From Aphanocapsa sp. GSE-SYN-MK-11-07L (GTDB lineage: Bacteria > Cyanobacteriota > Cyanobacteriia > Thermosynechococcales > Thermosynechococcaceae): 64,000 nt of DNA. This document shows positions 35,228 through 44,109 of the stretch, in pieces. The DNA lies in NCBI GenBank assembly GCA_019359715.1, contig JAHHGS010000139.1, positions 124,001-188,000 on the forward strand. Direction: 5' to 3'. Both the position numbers and the translations under genes were made by a program. Numbering within the stretch: position 1 is the first letter of the stretch; every line of letters begins with the position of its first letter. Under the pieces are notes generated by a model. It did not search any database. It was not told the DNA's origin and saw only the letters and a program-made list of their open reading frames with translations.

Positions 35228-36583
35228 TTAGATTAAACCCTGCTCAATCTGGCTGAGTTGCTGCTGCGCCAGCGACACCATCCCTTTTAAGATCGGTTCG
35301 CTAATATGAGTTGGAAAACGAGCTGGCAAGCTGCTGGCAATTTGCCCAGCAACTGAGCTGACCTGTGCTAGCATTTCTCGCAAAATCTGCTCAGCCCGTT
35401 TTTGCGAAAAGCCAATCGCTTTAGCCATCGATAGACAATGCCTGGCTTGAACCATTGTCCATAGATAGCGAGGTTTTTTTCCCTGCCATGCCATAGCTAG
35501 TTTGGCCTTTTGGCGGGAGATGGCATGAGTGTCCATCAATGGATAAATTGACATCACATCGTAGAGTGGAGTTAAACGATAGTTGCCATTTGGTTCTAAG
35601 TAAATGCTGAAATTTTTGGCGTGGCCATCTGTTGCTGCCAACAACCAAAACAAAACCTGGCTCCGAAAAAACTGCTCTCTGTCAGCATCAGCATTACTCG
35701 CTCCCAGCAGGAGATGCATGATTTGAGCCATGCCTGGCCCACCCTCTGATTCGTATTTCAGACCAGGCGGTACCCCCAAAGCCTGACACATGTCTTCTTG
35801 GGGAAGCCGCATCAGCCATTGCCCGTTGCTTGACCAACGCCGATCAAAGCGCTCGACAATCAACACTTTGACATCCTCAAACTGCTGAATTTGGGCATTG
35901 GCCGTTGGCAGTCTGAAAGCCTTCGCAATTTCTAAACATAACCACTCGTTTTCGCAGCTATCTCTTAAGTCGATGTTGTTGTTGGCAATCAAACCGATCG
36001 GCAATTTGAAGATGTGGCTAGTTGGTGTGGTGCCAATTGGACGGCACCATTGTTCCTGATGCCAAAGTAAAGCTGTTTTTTCTTGAGCACCAGCAATCGA
36101 AATCCGAAAATCATCTACCTCCTCGGTCATCCCCAAAGGAGACACAGCATATCCCTTCAGGAGCTTGGCAATCTCTGCTGATGTGAGCGGCTGGGCAGTG
36201 ATATCTTCTATATTCTTGAGATTCTTGAGGGTGTTTTGCTGATAAAGCTGGATCGCACCAACGCAATCGGCACCGATCGCGCTCAGCAGATCAAAGGGCT
36301 GGCGACTGGGTACCTGAAATCTTGCCTGTATTCTGGCTCGAATCTGCTCATAGTCAGGTAACAAGTTATCAAAGAAGTTGTAGACCTTTTCGCCTTCATA
36401 AGCAGTGTGCCGTAGTGGTAATGATAGCGACACCGGACGCGCACCAAGAGTTGTCAACCACTCGTCAGCATATTGGAAGGTCATGGCACCACTGGGTAAT
36501 TTGCTCAAAAGCGCTACCAATCTGCCATTCATCAGAACATTGAGCTTGGCAACCTGCTTGGCTCTTACCACTCCTGATCCCAT
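35228..36583 (-). CDS. hipA: HipA-type serine/threonine kinase toxin
   Basis: A 451-residue HipA family kinase, toxin of a type II module. HipA homologues phosphorylate glutamyl-tRNA synthetase and induce dormancy. The Ser-loop ISIAGAQEKTAL (S162), RFDRRW, catalytic D319 and N324 in TDGHAKNF, and the metal-binding D342 in LYDVMS are all present, so it looks active. ATG 36583 overlaps the hipB stop by 19 nt. An internal ATG (MNGRLVALL) 17 codons later is a closer match to the usual HipA N-terminus, but upstream coupling favours the outer start. Confidence 0.92.
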   Translation of the reverse strand: MGSGVVRAKQVAKLNVLMNGRLVALLSKLPSGAMTFQYADEWLTTLGARPVSLSLPLRHTAYEGEKVYNFFDNLLPDYEQIRARIQARFQVPSRQPFDLLSAIGADCVGAIQLYQQNTLKNLKNIEDITAQPLTSAEIAKLLKGYAVSPLGMTEEVDDFRISIAGAQEKTALLWHQEQWCRPIGTTPTSHIFKLPIGLIANNNIDLRDSCENEWLCLEIAKAFRLPTANAQIQQFEDVKVLIVERFDRRWSSNGQWLMRLPQEDMCQALGVPPGLKYESEGGPGMAQIMHLLLGASNADADREQFFRSQVLFWLLAATDGHAKNFSIYLEPNGNYRLTPLYDVMSIYPLMDTHAISRQKAKLAMAWQGKKPRYLWTMVQARHCLSMAKAIGFSQKRAEQILREMLAQVSSVAGQIASSLPARFPTHISEPILKGMVSLAQQQLSQIEQGLI

Positions 36584-36816
36584 CCTTGTCTGAACTGGCT
36601 CACGGCTGACTTCGGCACGATATGCAGTTCCAAATCTAAGGCAGAGAGGAGCTTGAACAGCGTCGCCAGCTTCGTACTGTCTGGCTTGTTTTCAAAGCCG
36701 GAAACGGTTTCCTGCCTCAGTCCAACTCGATCGCTGACCTCTGTTTGACTAAAGTGCAAACCTTTGCGGTGATCTCTCGTAAACTCTGCCAGTTCTGCGG
36801 GCGAATGAATTAGCAT
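36565..36816 (-). CDS. hipB: HipB-type antitoxin, Xre-family repressor
   Basis: An 83-residue DNA-binding antitoxin from ATG 36816 (a GTG at 36822 is in frame). The helix-turn-helix is clear: FSQTEVSDRVGLRQETVSGFEN, followed by LFKLLSALDLEL. Its C-terminus overlaps hipA by 19 nt, the usual antitoxin-first order. It should repress its own operon by binding the repeated boxes just upstream at 36835-36901. Confidence 0.92.
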   Translation of the reverse strand: MLIHSPAELAEFTRDHRKGLHFSQTEVSDRVGLRQETVSGFENKPDSTKLATLFKLLSALDLELHIVPKSAVSQFRQGWDQEW

Positions 36817-36834
36817 CAGCACAAGTTTTATTAG

Positions 36835-36901
36835 TTATGGCACATAAGTCTTTGTTTATGCACTATAGCAGATAAACATCATTTTATGTGATATAGTGCA
36901 T
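36835..36901. promoter_or_regulatory. Operator-like repeats upstream of hipBA
   Basis: Three related 13-mers of the form TTATG-N3-YATAR lie at 36835-36847 (TTATGGCACATAA, a near-perfect palindrome), 36856-36868 (TTATGCACTATAG) and 36884-36896 (TTATGTGATATAG). A 10-bp inverted repeat ATGCACTATA / TATAGTGCAT also spans 36858-36867 and 36892-36901. Position directly before hipB and the dyad symmetry suit HipB operators. Confidence 0.7.
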
Positions 36902-37075
36902 ATTTCTGTACTTATCGGTTTTAATACATAAAAGTTGAAGCCTGAAACTAGAGCTCTTTAAACTCACTTATTCGAGCAACCTCTTCGCAATTGGGAGTGA
37001 TCTAGCCTTGGTTGAAACTAGCGATCGCTGATACCCTAAAGCTATCAGCCTTCACACCCACAGAAGAGTCACTCT

Positions 37076-38185
37076 ATGCAAGTCAAAGCTGCCGTTGCCC
37101 ATGCTGCCGGTCAACCCCTGACGATTGAAACTGTCGATCTAGAGGGGCCAAAAGCAGGCGAAGTTTTGGTCGAAATCAAAGCCACAGGCATCTGTCATAC
37201 CGATGCACACACCCTGTCGGGTGCTGATCCAGAAGGGTTATTTCCGGCCATTTTGGGGCATGAAGGAGCGGGGGTGGTGGTTGAAGTTGGTGCGGGTGTA
37301 ACTAGCCTTCAGCCCGGTGATCATGTGATTCCGCTCTATGTGCCAGAATGTCGTAACTGTGAGTATTGTCTCAGCCGCAAAACCAATCTTTGTCAAGCAA
37401 TTCGGCTCACCCAAGGATGCGGAGTGATGCCGGATGGCAGCAGTCGATTTACCCTTGAAGGGCAAATGCTGCATCACTATATGGGCACCTCTACCTTTGC
37501 CAACTATACGGTGGTGCCAGAAATTTCTTTAGCCAAAATTCGACCTGACGCTCCCTTTGACAAGGTTTGCTACATTGGCTGCGGCGTCACAACTGGCATT
37601 GGTGCTGTCATCAACACCGCTCAAGTTGAACCAGGCGCAAACGTGGTTGTGTTTGGCTTGGGTGGAATTGGCTTAAACGTGATTCAGGGCTGCCGGATGG
37701 TTGGAGCCGACATGATTGTGGGCGTGGACATCAACCCCAGCAAGCGAGCCTTGGCGGAAAAATTTGGCATGACGCACTTTGTTAATCCGAAAGAAGTCGA
37801 AGGAGATTTAGTCGCTTATCTGGTTGATTTGACTAAGGGGGGAGCTGACTACAGCTTTGAGTGTATTGGCAACGTCGATTTGATGCGGCAGGCCCTAGAG
37901 TGCTGCCACAAAGGTTGGGGGATGAGCGTAATTATTGGGGTAGCTGGGGCCGGTCAGGAAATTCGCACCCGCCCCTTTCAACTCGTGACAGGACGGGTTT
38001 GGAAAGGCAGCGCCTTTGGTGGCGCTAGAGGCCGAACCGATGTGCCCAAAATTGTCGATTGGTATATGGACGGCAAAATCAACATTGATGACCTAATTAC
38101 CCACACTCTGCCTCTAACTGACATTAACGAAGCTTTTGAACTAATGCACCGAGGTGAATCAATCCGAAGTGTTGTCACTTTCTAG
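37076..38185 (+). CDS. frmA: S-(hydroxymethyl)glutathione dehydrogenase / class III alcohol dehydrogenase
   Basis: A zinc-dependent dehydrogenase that oxidises the formaldehyde-glutathione adduct and reduces S-nitrosoglutathione. The 369-residue protein shows the catalytic zinc Cys-His pattern ([21 protein letters not shown]), the structural zinc cysteines in [17 protein letters not shown], and the NAD-binding [12 protein letters not shown]. Length and the class III signature [12 protein letters not shown] fit. It is monocistronic by spacing. Confidence 0.93.
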   Translation: MQVKAAVAHAAGQPLTIETVDLEGPKAGEVLVEIKATGICHTDAHTLSGADPEGLFPAILGHEGAGVVVEVGAGVTSLQPGDHVIPLYVPECRNCEYCLSRKTNLCQAIRLTQGCGVMPDGSSRFTLEGQMLHHYMGTSTFANYTVVPEISLAKIRPDAPFDKVCYIGCGVTTGIGAVINTAQVEPGANVVVFGLGGIGLNVIQGCRMVGADMIVGVDINPSKRALAEKFGMTHFVNPKEVEGDLVAYLVDLTKGGADYSFECIGNVDLMRQALECCHKGWGMSVIIGVAGAGQEIRTRPFQLVTGRVWKGSAFGGARGRTDVPKIVDWYMDGKINIDDLITHTLPLTDINEAFELMHRGESIRSVVTF

Positions 38186-38302
38186 GTCATGCTTTGGGTC
38201 ATATCTTGAGGACGCATCTGCCAAAAAATTGCTAGGCATGACGACTCTTTCTGAAGGCAGAAATTGCCCAGTTAGCCCCGGCTTTGAGAGTAAACTGGAG
38301 TC

Positions 38303-39463
38303 ATGCAAATTTACCTAGACTACAGCGCTACCACTCCCTGCCGAACAGAGGCGATCGCCGCCATGCAGACTGCCCTCCAAGACCAGTGGGGTAATCCCTC
38401 CAGCCTGCACGAGTGGGGGCAGCGTTCGGCCACCCTGCTGGAACAAGCCCGGATGCAGGTAGCCAGCCTGCTCAATGCCACTGCCGAGTCAATTATCTTT
38501 ACCTCTGGCGGCACTGAAGCCGATAATTTGGCAATTTTTGGCGTGGCTCAGCAGTATCGATTGCCGCAGCATTTAATTATTTCTAGCGTTGAACATGCGG
38601 CCGTGGCCGAACCTGTCCGCTGGTTAGCTGAACGAGGCTGGCAGGTGACTCGTTTACCCGTCGATCGCCAAGGCCGAGTCAATCCGACTGATTTGCAGGC
38701 GGCCTTGCAGCCCAACACTGTCTTGGTTTCTATTATTTATGGTCAGAGCGAAGTCGGGACGGTACAGCCGATCGCTGAGCTGGGCGCAATTGCCCAGCAA
38801 CACGGGGCGTTATTCCACACCGATGCTGTCCAGGTGGCCGGTCGTTTGCCGCTGGATGTTCAAGCTTTACCCGTAGATTTGCTGTCGATTTCTAGCCACA
38901 AGCTGTATGGCCCGCAAGGGGCGGGAGCACTGTATTTGCGGCCGGGCGTCAGGCTGAGTCCGCTGCTGCGGGGCGGCGGACAAGAGCTAAAGCTGCGCTC
39001 CGGCACCCAGGCGATGCCCGCGATCGCCGGATTTGGGGTGGCGGCTGAACTAGCGGCTGCGGAAGTTGAGAGCGAGCGCCTGCGTTTAATTAGATTGCGC
39101 GATCGCCTGTTTGAGAAGCTTTTGGCGATTCCAGGTGTCCAAGCAATCGGCGATCGGCTGCATCGATTGCCCCACCATGTCAGCGTCTGTGTTGCTGCTT
39201 TAGATGGAACACCGCTCAACGGCAAAGCAGTTGTGCGGCAGATGAATCTGGCCGGGATTGGTTTGAGTGCGGGGGCTGCCTGCAATAGCGGCAAAGTCAC
39301 CCCTAGTCCGATCTTGCAGGTGATGGGCTATAGCGATTCGGTGGCTCAGTCGGGGGTACGATTAACACTGGGGCGAGAGACTACGCTTGCCGATGTAGAC
39401 TGGACGGCAGTAGTATTTCAGCAAGTGCTGGGCCGCCTGCAACTCACCCCAGTCCTGATTTGA
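38303..39463 (+). CDS. Cysteine desulfurase, NifS/IscS type
   Basis: A PLP enzyme that takes sulfur from cysteine for Fe-S clusters and tRNA thiolation. The 386-residue protein has YLDYSATTPC at the start, the HTDAVQVAG Asp that binds the PLP pyridine, the PLP-lysine in SSHKLYGPQG, and the active-site Cys in GAACNSGKV. It is class I like (IscS/NifS) from the loop around that Cys. The phosphatase gene begins right behind, with a possible overlap at 39461. Whether it serves the SUF system upstream is inference. Confidence 0.92.
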   Translation: MQIYLDYSATTPCRTEAIAAMQTALQDQWGNPSSLHEWGQRSATLLEQARMQVASLLNATAESIIFTSGGTEADNLAIFGVAQQYRLPQHLIISSVEHAAVAEPVRWLAERGWQVTRLPVDRQGRVNPTDLQAALQPNTVLVSIIYGQSEVGTVQPIAELGAIAQQHGALFHTDAVQVAGRLPLDVQALPVDLLSISSHKLYGPQGAGALYLRPGVRLSPLLRGGGQELKLRSGTQAMPAIAGFGVAAELAAAEVESERLRLIRLRDRLFEKLLAIPGVQAIGDRLHRLPHHVSVCVAALDGTPLNGKAVVRQMNLAGIGLSAGAACNSGKVTPSPILQVMGYSDSVAQSGVRLTLGRETTLADVDWTAVVFQQVLGRLQLTPVLI

Positions 39464-39495
39464 CGCTATTTGACGCTCCTGATCGCCATCCAGCC

Positions 39496-39960
39496 ATGAC
39501 CACAAAGCTTTTGTTTGTCTGCTTGGGCAATATCTGCCGTTCGCCGGCGGCCGAGGGAATGATGAATCATTTGGCCAAGCAAGCCGGACTCAGCGATCAC
39601 ATTGAGTGTGACTCGGCCGGCACCAGCAGCTATCACATCGGCAGTCCGCCCGATCAGCGAATGACCCTAGCAGCGAAACAGCAGGGTATTGTTCTGCAAG
39701 GGCAAGCTCGCCAATTTCAGGTGCAAGATTTTCAGGCCTTTGACCTGATTTTGGCCATGGATCGACAGAATTACCGGGCTATGCTTCGTTTAGATCGTAG
39801 CGGTCAGTTTCAAGATAAAGTGCGCCTGATCTGCGATTTTTGTACTACTTACGGCGATCAAGATGTGCCAGATCCTTACTATGGCGGTGCCGATGGTTTT
39901 GTTTATGTGCTTGATTTGCTCAGCGATGCCTGTGCTGGTTTGCTGAAGGAATTAGCTTGA
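39496..39960 (+). CDS. Low-molecular-weight protein tyrosine phosphatase
   Basis: A 154-residue phosphatase from ATG 39496. The active-site loop VCLGNICRSPAAEG carries the nucleophile Cys and Arg, and the acid Asp lies in DPYYGG. A TTG at 39461 would overlap the cysteine desulfurase stop and add 12 residues, but the ATG gives the normal family start. It may dephosphorylate exopolysaccharide kinases or small phosphoproteins; target unknown. Confidence 0.93.
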   Translation: MTTKLLFVCLGNICRSPAAEGMMNHLAKQAGLSDHIECDSAGTSSYHIGSPPDQRMTLAAKQQGIVLQGQARQFQVQDFQAFDLILAMDRQNYRAMLRLDRSGQFQDKVRLICDFCTTYGDQDVPDPYYGGADGFVYVLDLLSDACAGLLKELA

Positions 39961-39992
39961 CGAATCCGCGTCTGAAAATGCCAATTTTTCCG

Positions 39993-40643
39993 TTACGTGC
40001 CGAAAGCGCGATCGCCAGCATCTCCCAAGCCCGGCACAATAAAACCTTGCTCATTTAACCCTTCATCGATCCCTGCCGCATAAATTTGCAGGCCGGGATG
40101 AGCAGCGCTTAGTTTTTGGAGAGCAGGCGGAGCCGTAATCGCCGAGATAATCCGAATCAAACTGGGATCAGCTCCGCGCTGGGTTAGCTCTGCCATTGCT
40201 GCCATAATCGAGCCGCCAGTTGCCAGCATTGGCTCACTAATTAAGATGCGCGTATTGGGTTCAAAGGCGATCGGCAGCTTGTTGAGGTAGCAGGTTGGCT
40301 CTAGGGTTTCTTCATTCCGCACCATGCCGATGTGAAAGGTTTTCGCTAAAGGCAAAACCGTCTGTGCCCCCTCTAGCATTGTCAACCCGGCTCTTAAAAT
40401 CGGCACCAGCGCGATCGCGGCTTCGGGATTAATCACCGTGGCTGGGCAGTTCATCAGCGGGGTTTGCACCATTGTCTCTTCTGTTGGCAGCCATTCCCTA
40501 GCCGCTTCGTAGGTCAGCCAGCGCCCTAGCTCAACCATGGCGCTCTTAAACAGGACGGAGGGGGTGGTGGCATCTCGGGCCACGGCTAACCAATGCTTAA
40601 TCAGGGGATGGGGAGGGACGTAAATCCGCAGTTGCAAAGCCAT
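39993..40643 (-). CDS. upp: Uracil phosphoribosyltransferase
   Basis: Salvages uracil with PRPP to form UMP. The 216-residue protein has HPLIKHWLAVARD at the start, LVPILRAGLTM, the PRPP loop EPMLATGGSIMA (Glu where many family members have Asp) and the C-terminal GIDEGLNEQGFIVPGLGDAGDRAFGT. It converges with the phosphatase gene. The 622-base region behind its start holds a candidate RNA. Confidence 0.95.
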   Translation of the reverse strand: MALQLRIYVPPHPLIKHWLAVARDATTPSVLFKSAMVELGRWLTYEAAREWLPTEETMVQTPLMNCPATVINPEAAIALVPILRAGLTMLEGAQTVLPLAKTFHIGMVRNEETLEPTCYLNKLPIAFEPNTRILISEPMLATGGSIMAAMAELTQRGADPSLIRIISAITAPPALQKLSAAHPGLQIYAAGIDEGLNEQGFIVPGLGDAGDRAFGT

Positions 40644-40779
40644 AGGGCGCGATCAGGTACTCAAACAGCCCAATCATACTGTGCTTTCCGGCTGCGGTAA
40701 TCCTAAAAATCTAGATTTAACCGAGTCAGCCAATATTTGATTATTGATATTATTTCTCAATTAATGCTACATTAGCTTT

Positions 40780-40850
40780 TAAGTGTTCTCCTCTCTTGAG
40801 GATCGGCAGGTGGGGTCAGGGTGCGATCGCAAACTGTTCCCACTTTTTTT
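40780..40850 (+). ncRNA. Candidate small RNA with orphan promoter and intrinsic terminator
   Basis: On the plus strand a promoter-like TTGATA (40744-40749), 18-nt spacer and TACATT (40768-40773) predicts transcription near 40780. A hairpin CCTC-TCTT-GAGG follows, then a terminator: stem GTGGG (40810-40814) with CCCAC (40839-40843), inner CAG/CTG pairs, followed directly by seven T. No coding gene ends upstream on this strand, so the terminator is orphan. The predicted RNA is about 70 nt. It lacks the Yfr1 motif ACTCCTCACAC and does not look like Yfr2. Confidence 0.5.
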
Positions 40851-40871
40851 ATGCCTTAAAATGCCTAACCG

Positions 40872-40910
40872 CAAGCCTTCTCTGCAATCATCAAGGCAGG
40901 CGAAGGCTTG
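40872..40910. repeat. Stem-loop downstream of the candidate RNA
   Basis: CAAGCCTTC (40872-40880) pairs with GAAGGCTTG (40902-40910), with an additional CTGC/GCAG inner stem. No U tract follows on either strand. Role unclear; could be part of a longer transcript. Confidence 0.5.
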
Positions 40911-41265
40911 AGAAACTTAAAACCGCAGCAGGCAGCAGTTCTCAATCATCCTGATTCAAATAAAAATCTTTACTGATTGTTATAAACCCTGAACTATTTG
41001 GGCACGCTTTGCAAACAGCAGATAATTTTACTGCTGGCGGTCAAGGTAGAAATTCAACATGATCACAATCACACCAAACTCAGACCCTAAACACTGCGGC
41101 TGGGCTGAAATTTACCGATGATAGGGGAGTCGAAAATCACTCCTTGTGAAGAAAATGCGCCAACCTACACACCTTTCATCTCACAAGCGATACGCTAGAA
41201 ATATAGCCTCAGAATCTCCTCTATTTTCCGCTTTATTTATTCGTTTTAGAAGACCCAAATCGGCC

Positions 41266-41901
41266 ATGAACACCATCTATAGAGCTTCTACCAGCGTAGG
41301 TGTAGCCCTAGCTCTAGGCGGAGGACTATCTTTAGCCCTATTAAATAAACCCATGCAAGCAAGCTCAACGGCTGAGGCAAAGCAGGTAGCCACCCTCACA
41401 ACCAATGAGAATGCTCAGATCCTGCAAACTCAGCCTCAAACGGCTGAGGATTACTACAATCAAGGCTTAGTTCTGCAAGGTGAAGGGAATATTGAGCAAG
41501 CGATCGCTAGCTTTAGTCGGGCGGTTGAACTAGACCCGACGGCAGATCATTACTTTGCGCGCGGGCTAGCTTACTCTGACCAAGGCGCTCAGAAACTGGC
41601 GATCGCCGACTACACGCAAGCCATTCAGTTAGACTCAAACTTTGCCGCCGCACTTTATCAGAGAGGCATGGCTCACTATGCCCTTAAAGATAATGCTGCG
41701 GCCGTAGCTGACTTCACCCAAGCCCTCAATGTCGATCAGAGTTTTGTCGCCGCCTACTACAGTCGCGGTTTGGCTTACTACGATTTAGGAAATGAAAAGC
41801 TAGCCAGACAGGACTATAACAAGGCCAGACAACTCAGCCCCACCATGACCGCCGCCTACTATGATCAAGGTGTTGCTCGTCCCCAAATCGGTGGCGAATA
41901 A
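41266..41901 (+). CDS. Secreted or anchored TPR protein
   Basis: A 211-residue protein from ATG 41266. The N-terminus has a membrane anchor or signal (STSVGVALALGGGLSLALLN). Four TPR repeats follow (residues 65-200): AEDYYNQGLVLQGEGNIEQAIASF, ADHYFARGLAYSDQG, AALYQRGMAHYALKDN and AAYYSRGLAYYDLGNEKLA. The open frame extends upstream to 41146 but those 40 residues are basic and not TPR-like, so I do not include them. Function is a scaffold role, otherwise unknown. Confidence 0.75.
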   Translation: MNTIYRASTSVGVALALGGGLSLALLNKPMQASSTAEAKQVATLTTNENAQILQTQPQTAEDYYNQGLVLQGEGNIEQAIASFSRAVELDPTADHYFARGLAYSDQGAQKLAIADYTQAIQLDSNFAAALYQRGMAHYALKDNAAAVADFTQALNVDQSFVAAYYSRGLAYYDLGNEKLARQDYNKARQLSPTMTAAYYDQGVARPQIGGE

Positions 41902-41938
41902 GCACGCACGCCCATAATCTTAATTTTGGTTAGGCATC

Positions 41939-42238
41939 ATGTACAGCCAGAGTGCGAGCTTTGAATTCAACACCTCTTTGCTACAATCGGCAAGATTTAG
42001 CTTTCTAGCTGAAATGGCTATTAACCTAGAAAAAATAGTAATCCCAGATACAACTATTACCAGTCCGGGCTTTTCAATTGAGTTGCATAAAAACGGAAAT
42101 GCTGAGGTTGTCGTTTGGCACCCGTGGAAAGCGAATGCTATGTGGTCAGAGCTTCGTTCTGGAGAACAGATGGAAGTTATAAACGTTACAAAGCCCAAGC
42201 ATTTTTCAAAAATGCTGGCGGAAAACGATGACGGCTAA
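41939..42238 (+). CDS. Small hypothetical protein, uncertain
   Basis: A 99-residue frame from ATG 41939, or 74 residues from ATG 42014. The part from about residue 28 (NLEKIVIPDTTITSPGFSIELHKNG, VVVWHPWKANAMW) alternates like beta strands and then a charged helix, so it could be a real small protein. The N-terminal 25 residues look less protein-like. The opposite strand also has a frame here. It lies between the TPR gene and uspA; no family recognised. Confidence 0.4.
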   Translation: MYSQSASFEFNTSLLQSARFSFLAEMAINLEKIVIPDTTITSPGFSIELHKNGNAEVVVWHPWKANAMWSELRSGEQMEVINVTKPKHFSKMLAENDDG

Positions 42239-42288
42239 CAATTCGTTCAAGCCGATGCCGCTCAGCAGCGAGTCTTAACTCACTCGAT

Positions 42289-42329
42289 AGTAAACCTCGT
42301 ATTGGGCTAAAGCTGATACGAGGCTTACT
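42289..42329. terminator. Hairpin between convergent small gene and uspA
   Basis: The stem AGTAA-a-CCTCGTAT (42289-42302) pairs with ATACGAGG-c-TTACT (42316-42329), one mismatch, 13-nt loop. Both neighbours end toward it, so a bidirectional terminator is likely, though no U tract is strong on either side. Confidence 0.55.
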
Positions 42330-42353
42330 GTTTATGAAAATTTGCCATTAGCT

Positions 42354-42749
42354 TCAGGGCACAATCAGGACTGGGCAAGGAGCCAGGTTAATCACCCGAT
42401 TACTGACACTCTCATTGGCTCCTTCTTGGGTCAGACCGATCCCCCGGCACCCCATGACAATCAGATCAACTTCCAGCTCATCGGCGACATCGCAGATGGT
42501 GAAGGCAGGCTTGCCCTGCCGATGAATTGTTTCAGTTTCAATGCCCAAATTAGTGAAGCCTGTTTGCGCTTGGGCTAACAATTGGTCGATCGCCGCTGGG
42601 TCAATCGGGGCAGCATTTTCGTCCGGTACTTCCTCAACTGAGAGAATAATCAGGCGGCTTTGGCAAAACTTAGCCAGACTGGCAACAGTCTCCGCAGCTT
42701 CTTGGGAATCAGGGCTGCGATCAATCGGAAAGAGGACAGTCTTAAACAT
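42354..42749 (-). CDS. Universal stress protein UspA family
   Basis: A 131-residue protein. GGAG on the minus strand lies nine bases upstream of ATG 42749 and gives the start [12 protein letters not shown]; the nearer ATG 42758 and longer frame are rejected. The UspA fold shows [11 protein letters not shown] at the start and [17 protein letters not shown] and PVLIV at the end. The ATP-site motif G-x2-G-x9-GS is only partly kept: Glu replaces the third Gly ([10 protein letters not shown]), so ATP binding is uncertain. It is divergent from pgk with a 67-bp promoter region between. Confidence 0.9.
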   Translation of the reverse strand: MFKTVLFPIDRSPDSQEAAETVASLAKFCQSRLIILSVEEVPDENAAPIDPAAIDQLLAQAQTGFTNLGIETETIHRQGKPAFTICDVADELEVDLIVMGCRGIGLTQEGANESVSNRVINLAPCPVLIVP

Positions 42750-42816
42750 TGTATTCATCTCCGGGGTACGGACTTCGATAAAATGTGGACGGCTGATGAA
42801 TTTAGGAGTCCGTATC

Positions 42817-44019
42817 GTGTCCAAAAAAACTTTAGCAAATTTGTCGGCCGCAGATGTGGCTGGAAAACGTGTTCTTGTCAGAGTAGACTTTAACGTTCCA
42901 CTCGATAAACAGAACAATATCACTGATGACACCCGAATTCGGGCTGCCTTACCCACAATTCAAGATTTGACCAGTAAGGGAGCCAAGGTGATTCTGTGTA
43001 GCCACCTGGGTCGTCCGAAAGGCGTTGACGAGGCTCTGCGGCTAACCCCGATCGCCAAGCGGCTCTCAGAGTTGCTGGGTCAAGACGTGCTGAAACTAGA
43101 TGACTGCATTGGCGATGCGGTTGTGGCCCAAATCCAAGCCATGCCGACAGGTCAAGTTGCTTTGCTGGAAAACGTTAGATTTTATCCGCAAGAAGAAAAA
43201 AATGAGCCTGAGTTTGCTAAGCAGCTCGCCGCTGTGGCTGATGTTTACGTCAACGATGCGTTTGGAGCTGCCCACCGGGCCCATGCCTCAACCGAAGGGG
43301 TGACGCACTATCTGAGTCCTGCTGTGGCTGGCTTTTTGATTGACAAAGAATTGCAATACCTCCAGAGCGCAATTGAAAGCCCCCAGCGTCCCTTGGTGGC
43401 GATCGTTGGCGGTTCCAAAGTCTCCAGCAAGATTGGCGTAATTGATGCCCTGCTTGATAAAGTAGACAAACTGCTGTTAGGGGGCGGGATGATCTTTACT
43501 TTTTATAAAGCCCGTGGCTTGAGCGTCGGCAAATCTTTGGTCGAAGAAGACAAGTTGGAGCTAGCCCGATCGCTAGAAGCCAAAGCCAAGGAACGAGGCG
43601 TTGCTTTACTGCTGCCAACAGATGTGGTTGTAGCGGATGCCTTTGCCCCGGATGCAAATGCTCAAACCGTCAGCATTGAGCAAATTCCTGACGGCTGGAT
43701 GGGCTTAGACATTGGCCCCGACGCGATCAAAACCTTTGAGGCAGCTTTGGCTGACTGCAAAACGGTGATTTGGAATGGGCCGATGGGCGTATTCGAGTTT
43801 GATCGGTTTGCGGCCGGTACAGAGGCGATCGCCCACACCTTAGCCAAATTAACTCCCCAAGGCACCTGTACGATCATCGGTGGTGGTGATTCTGTCGCAG
43901 CCGTTGAAAAAGTCGGTTTAGCCAGCCAAATGAGCCATATTTCTACGGGCGGTGGAGCTAGCCTAGAACTTCTAGAAGGCAAAGCTCTACCGGGGATCAC
44001 AGCCTTGGATGATGCTTAA
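42817..44019 (+). CDS. pgk: Phosphoglycerate kinase
   Basis: Transfers phosphate between 1,3-bisphosphoglycerate and ADP in the Calvin cycle and glycolysis. I place the start at GTG 42817 (translated [17 protein letters not shown] after it), preceded by AGGAG eight bases upstream; the frame is open far upstream but overlaps uspA on the other strand. Motifs: [54 protein letters not shown] and GGGDSVAA. The 400-residue length is normal. A terminator hairpin follows. Confidence 0.96.
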   Translation: MSKKTLANLSAADVAGKRVLVRVDFNVPLDKQNNITDDTRIRAALPTIQDLTSKGAKVILCSHLGRPKGVDEALRLTPIAKRLSELLGQDVLKLDDCIGDAVVAQIQAMPTGQVALLENVRFYPQEEKNEPEFAKQLAAVADVYVNDAFGAAHRAHASTEGVTHYLSPAVAGFLIDKELQYLQSAIESPQRPLVAIVGGSKVSSKIGVIDALLDKVDKLLLGGGMIFTFYKARGLSVGKSLVEEDKLELARSLEAKAKERGVALLLPTDVVVADAFAPDANAQTVSIEQIPDGWMGLDIGPDAIKTFEAALADCKTVIWNGPMGVFEFDRFAAGTEAIAHTLAKLTPQGTCTIIGGGDSVAAVEKVGLASQMSHISTGGGASLELLEGKALPGITALDDA

Positions 44020-44082
44020 CTGCTCAGATTGATCAATTCATGGTCAATCCAAAAGCGATATAGCGTTCTTAAATGAGTTATG

Positions 44083-44109
44083 AAAAGCCGTTTGAATAAG
44101 ACGGCTTTT
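44083..44109 (+). terminator. Terminator after pgk
   Basis: AAAAGCCGT (44083-44091) pairs with ACGGCTTTT (44101-44109) around a 9-nt loop, 63 nt after the pgk stop. The T4 within the stem arm gives the U-rich end; downstream bases are CGCTG. Confidence 0.65.

Larger units (their letters stand above)
40644..41265. other. 622-bp intergenic region with candidate small RNA
   Basis: Lies between the upp start (minus) and the TPR gene ATG at 41266. It contains the candidate RNA at 40780-40850 and a further hairpin at 40872-40910. The stretch 40911-41265 has no gene I would defend; a frame open back to 41146 is discussed with the TPR gene. Confidence 0.7.

Noticed and set aside
40780-40850. Yfr1 or Yfr2 identity for the candidate RNA
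   Set aside because: The ACTCCTCACAC motif of Yfr1 and the Yfr2 loop sequence are absent.
42541-42816. Upstream extension of the pgk frame
   Set aside because: It is antisense to uspA; GTG 42817 with AGGAG eight bases upstream gives the normal Pgk N-terminus.
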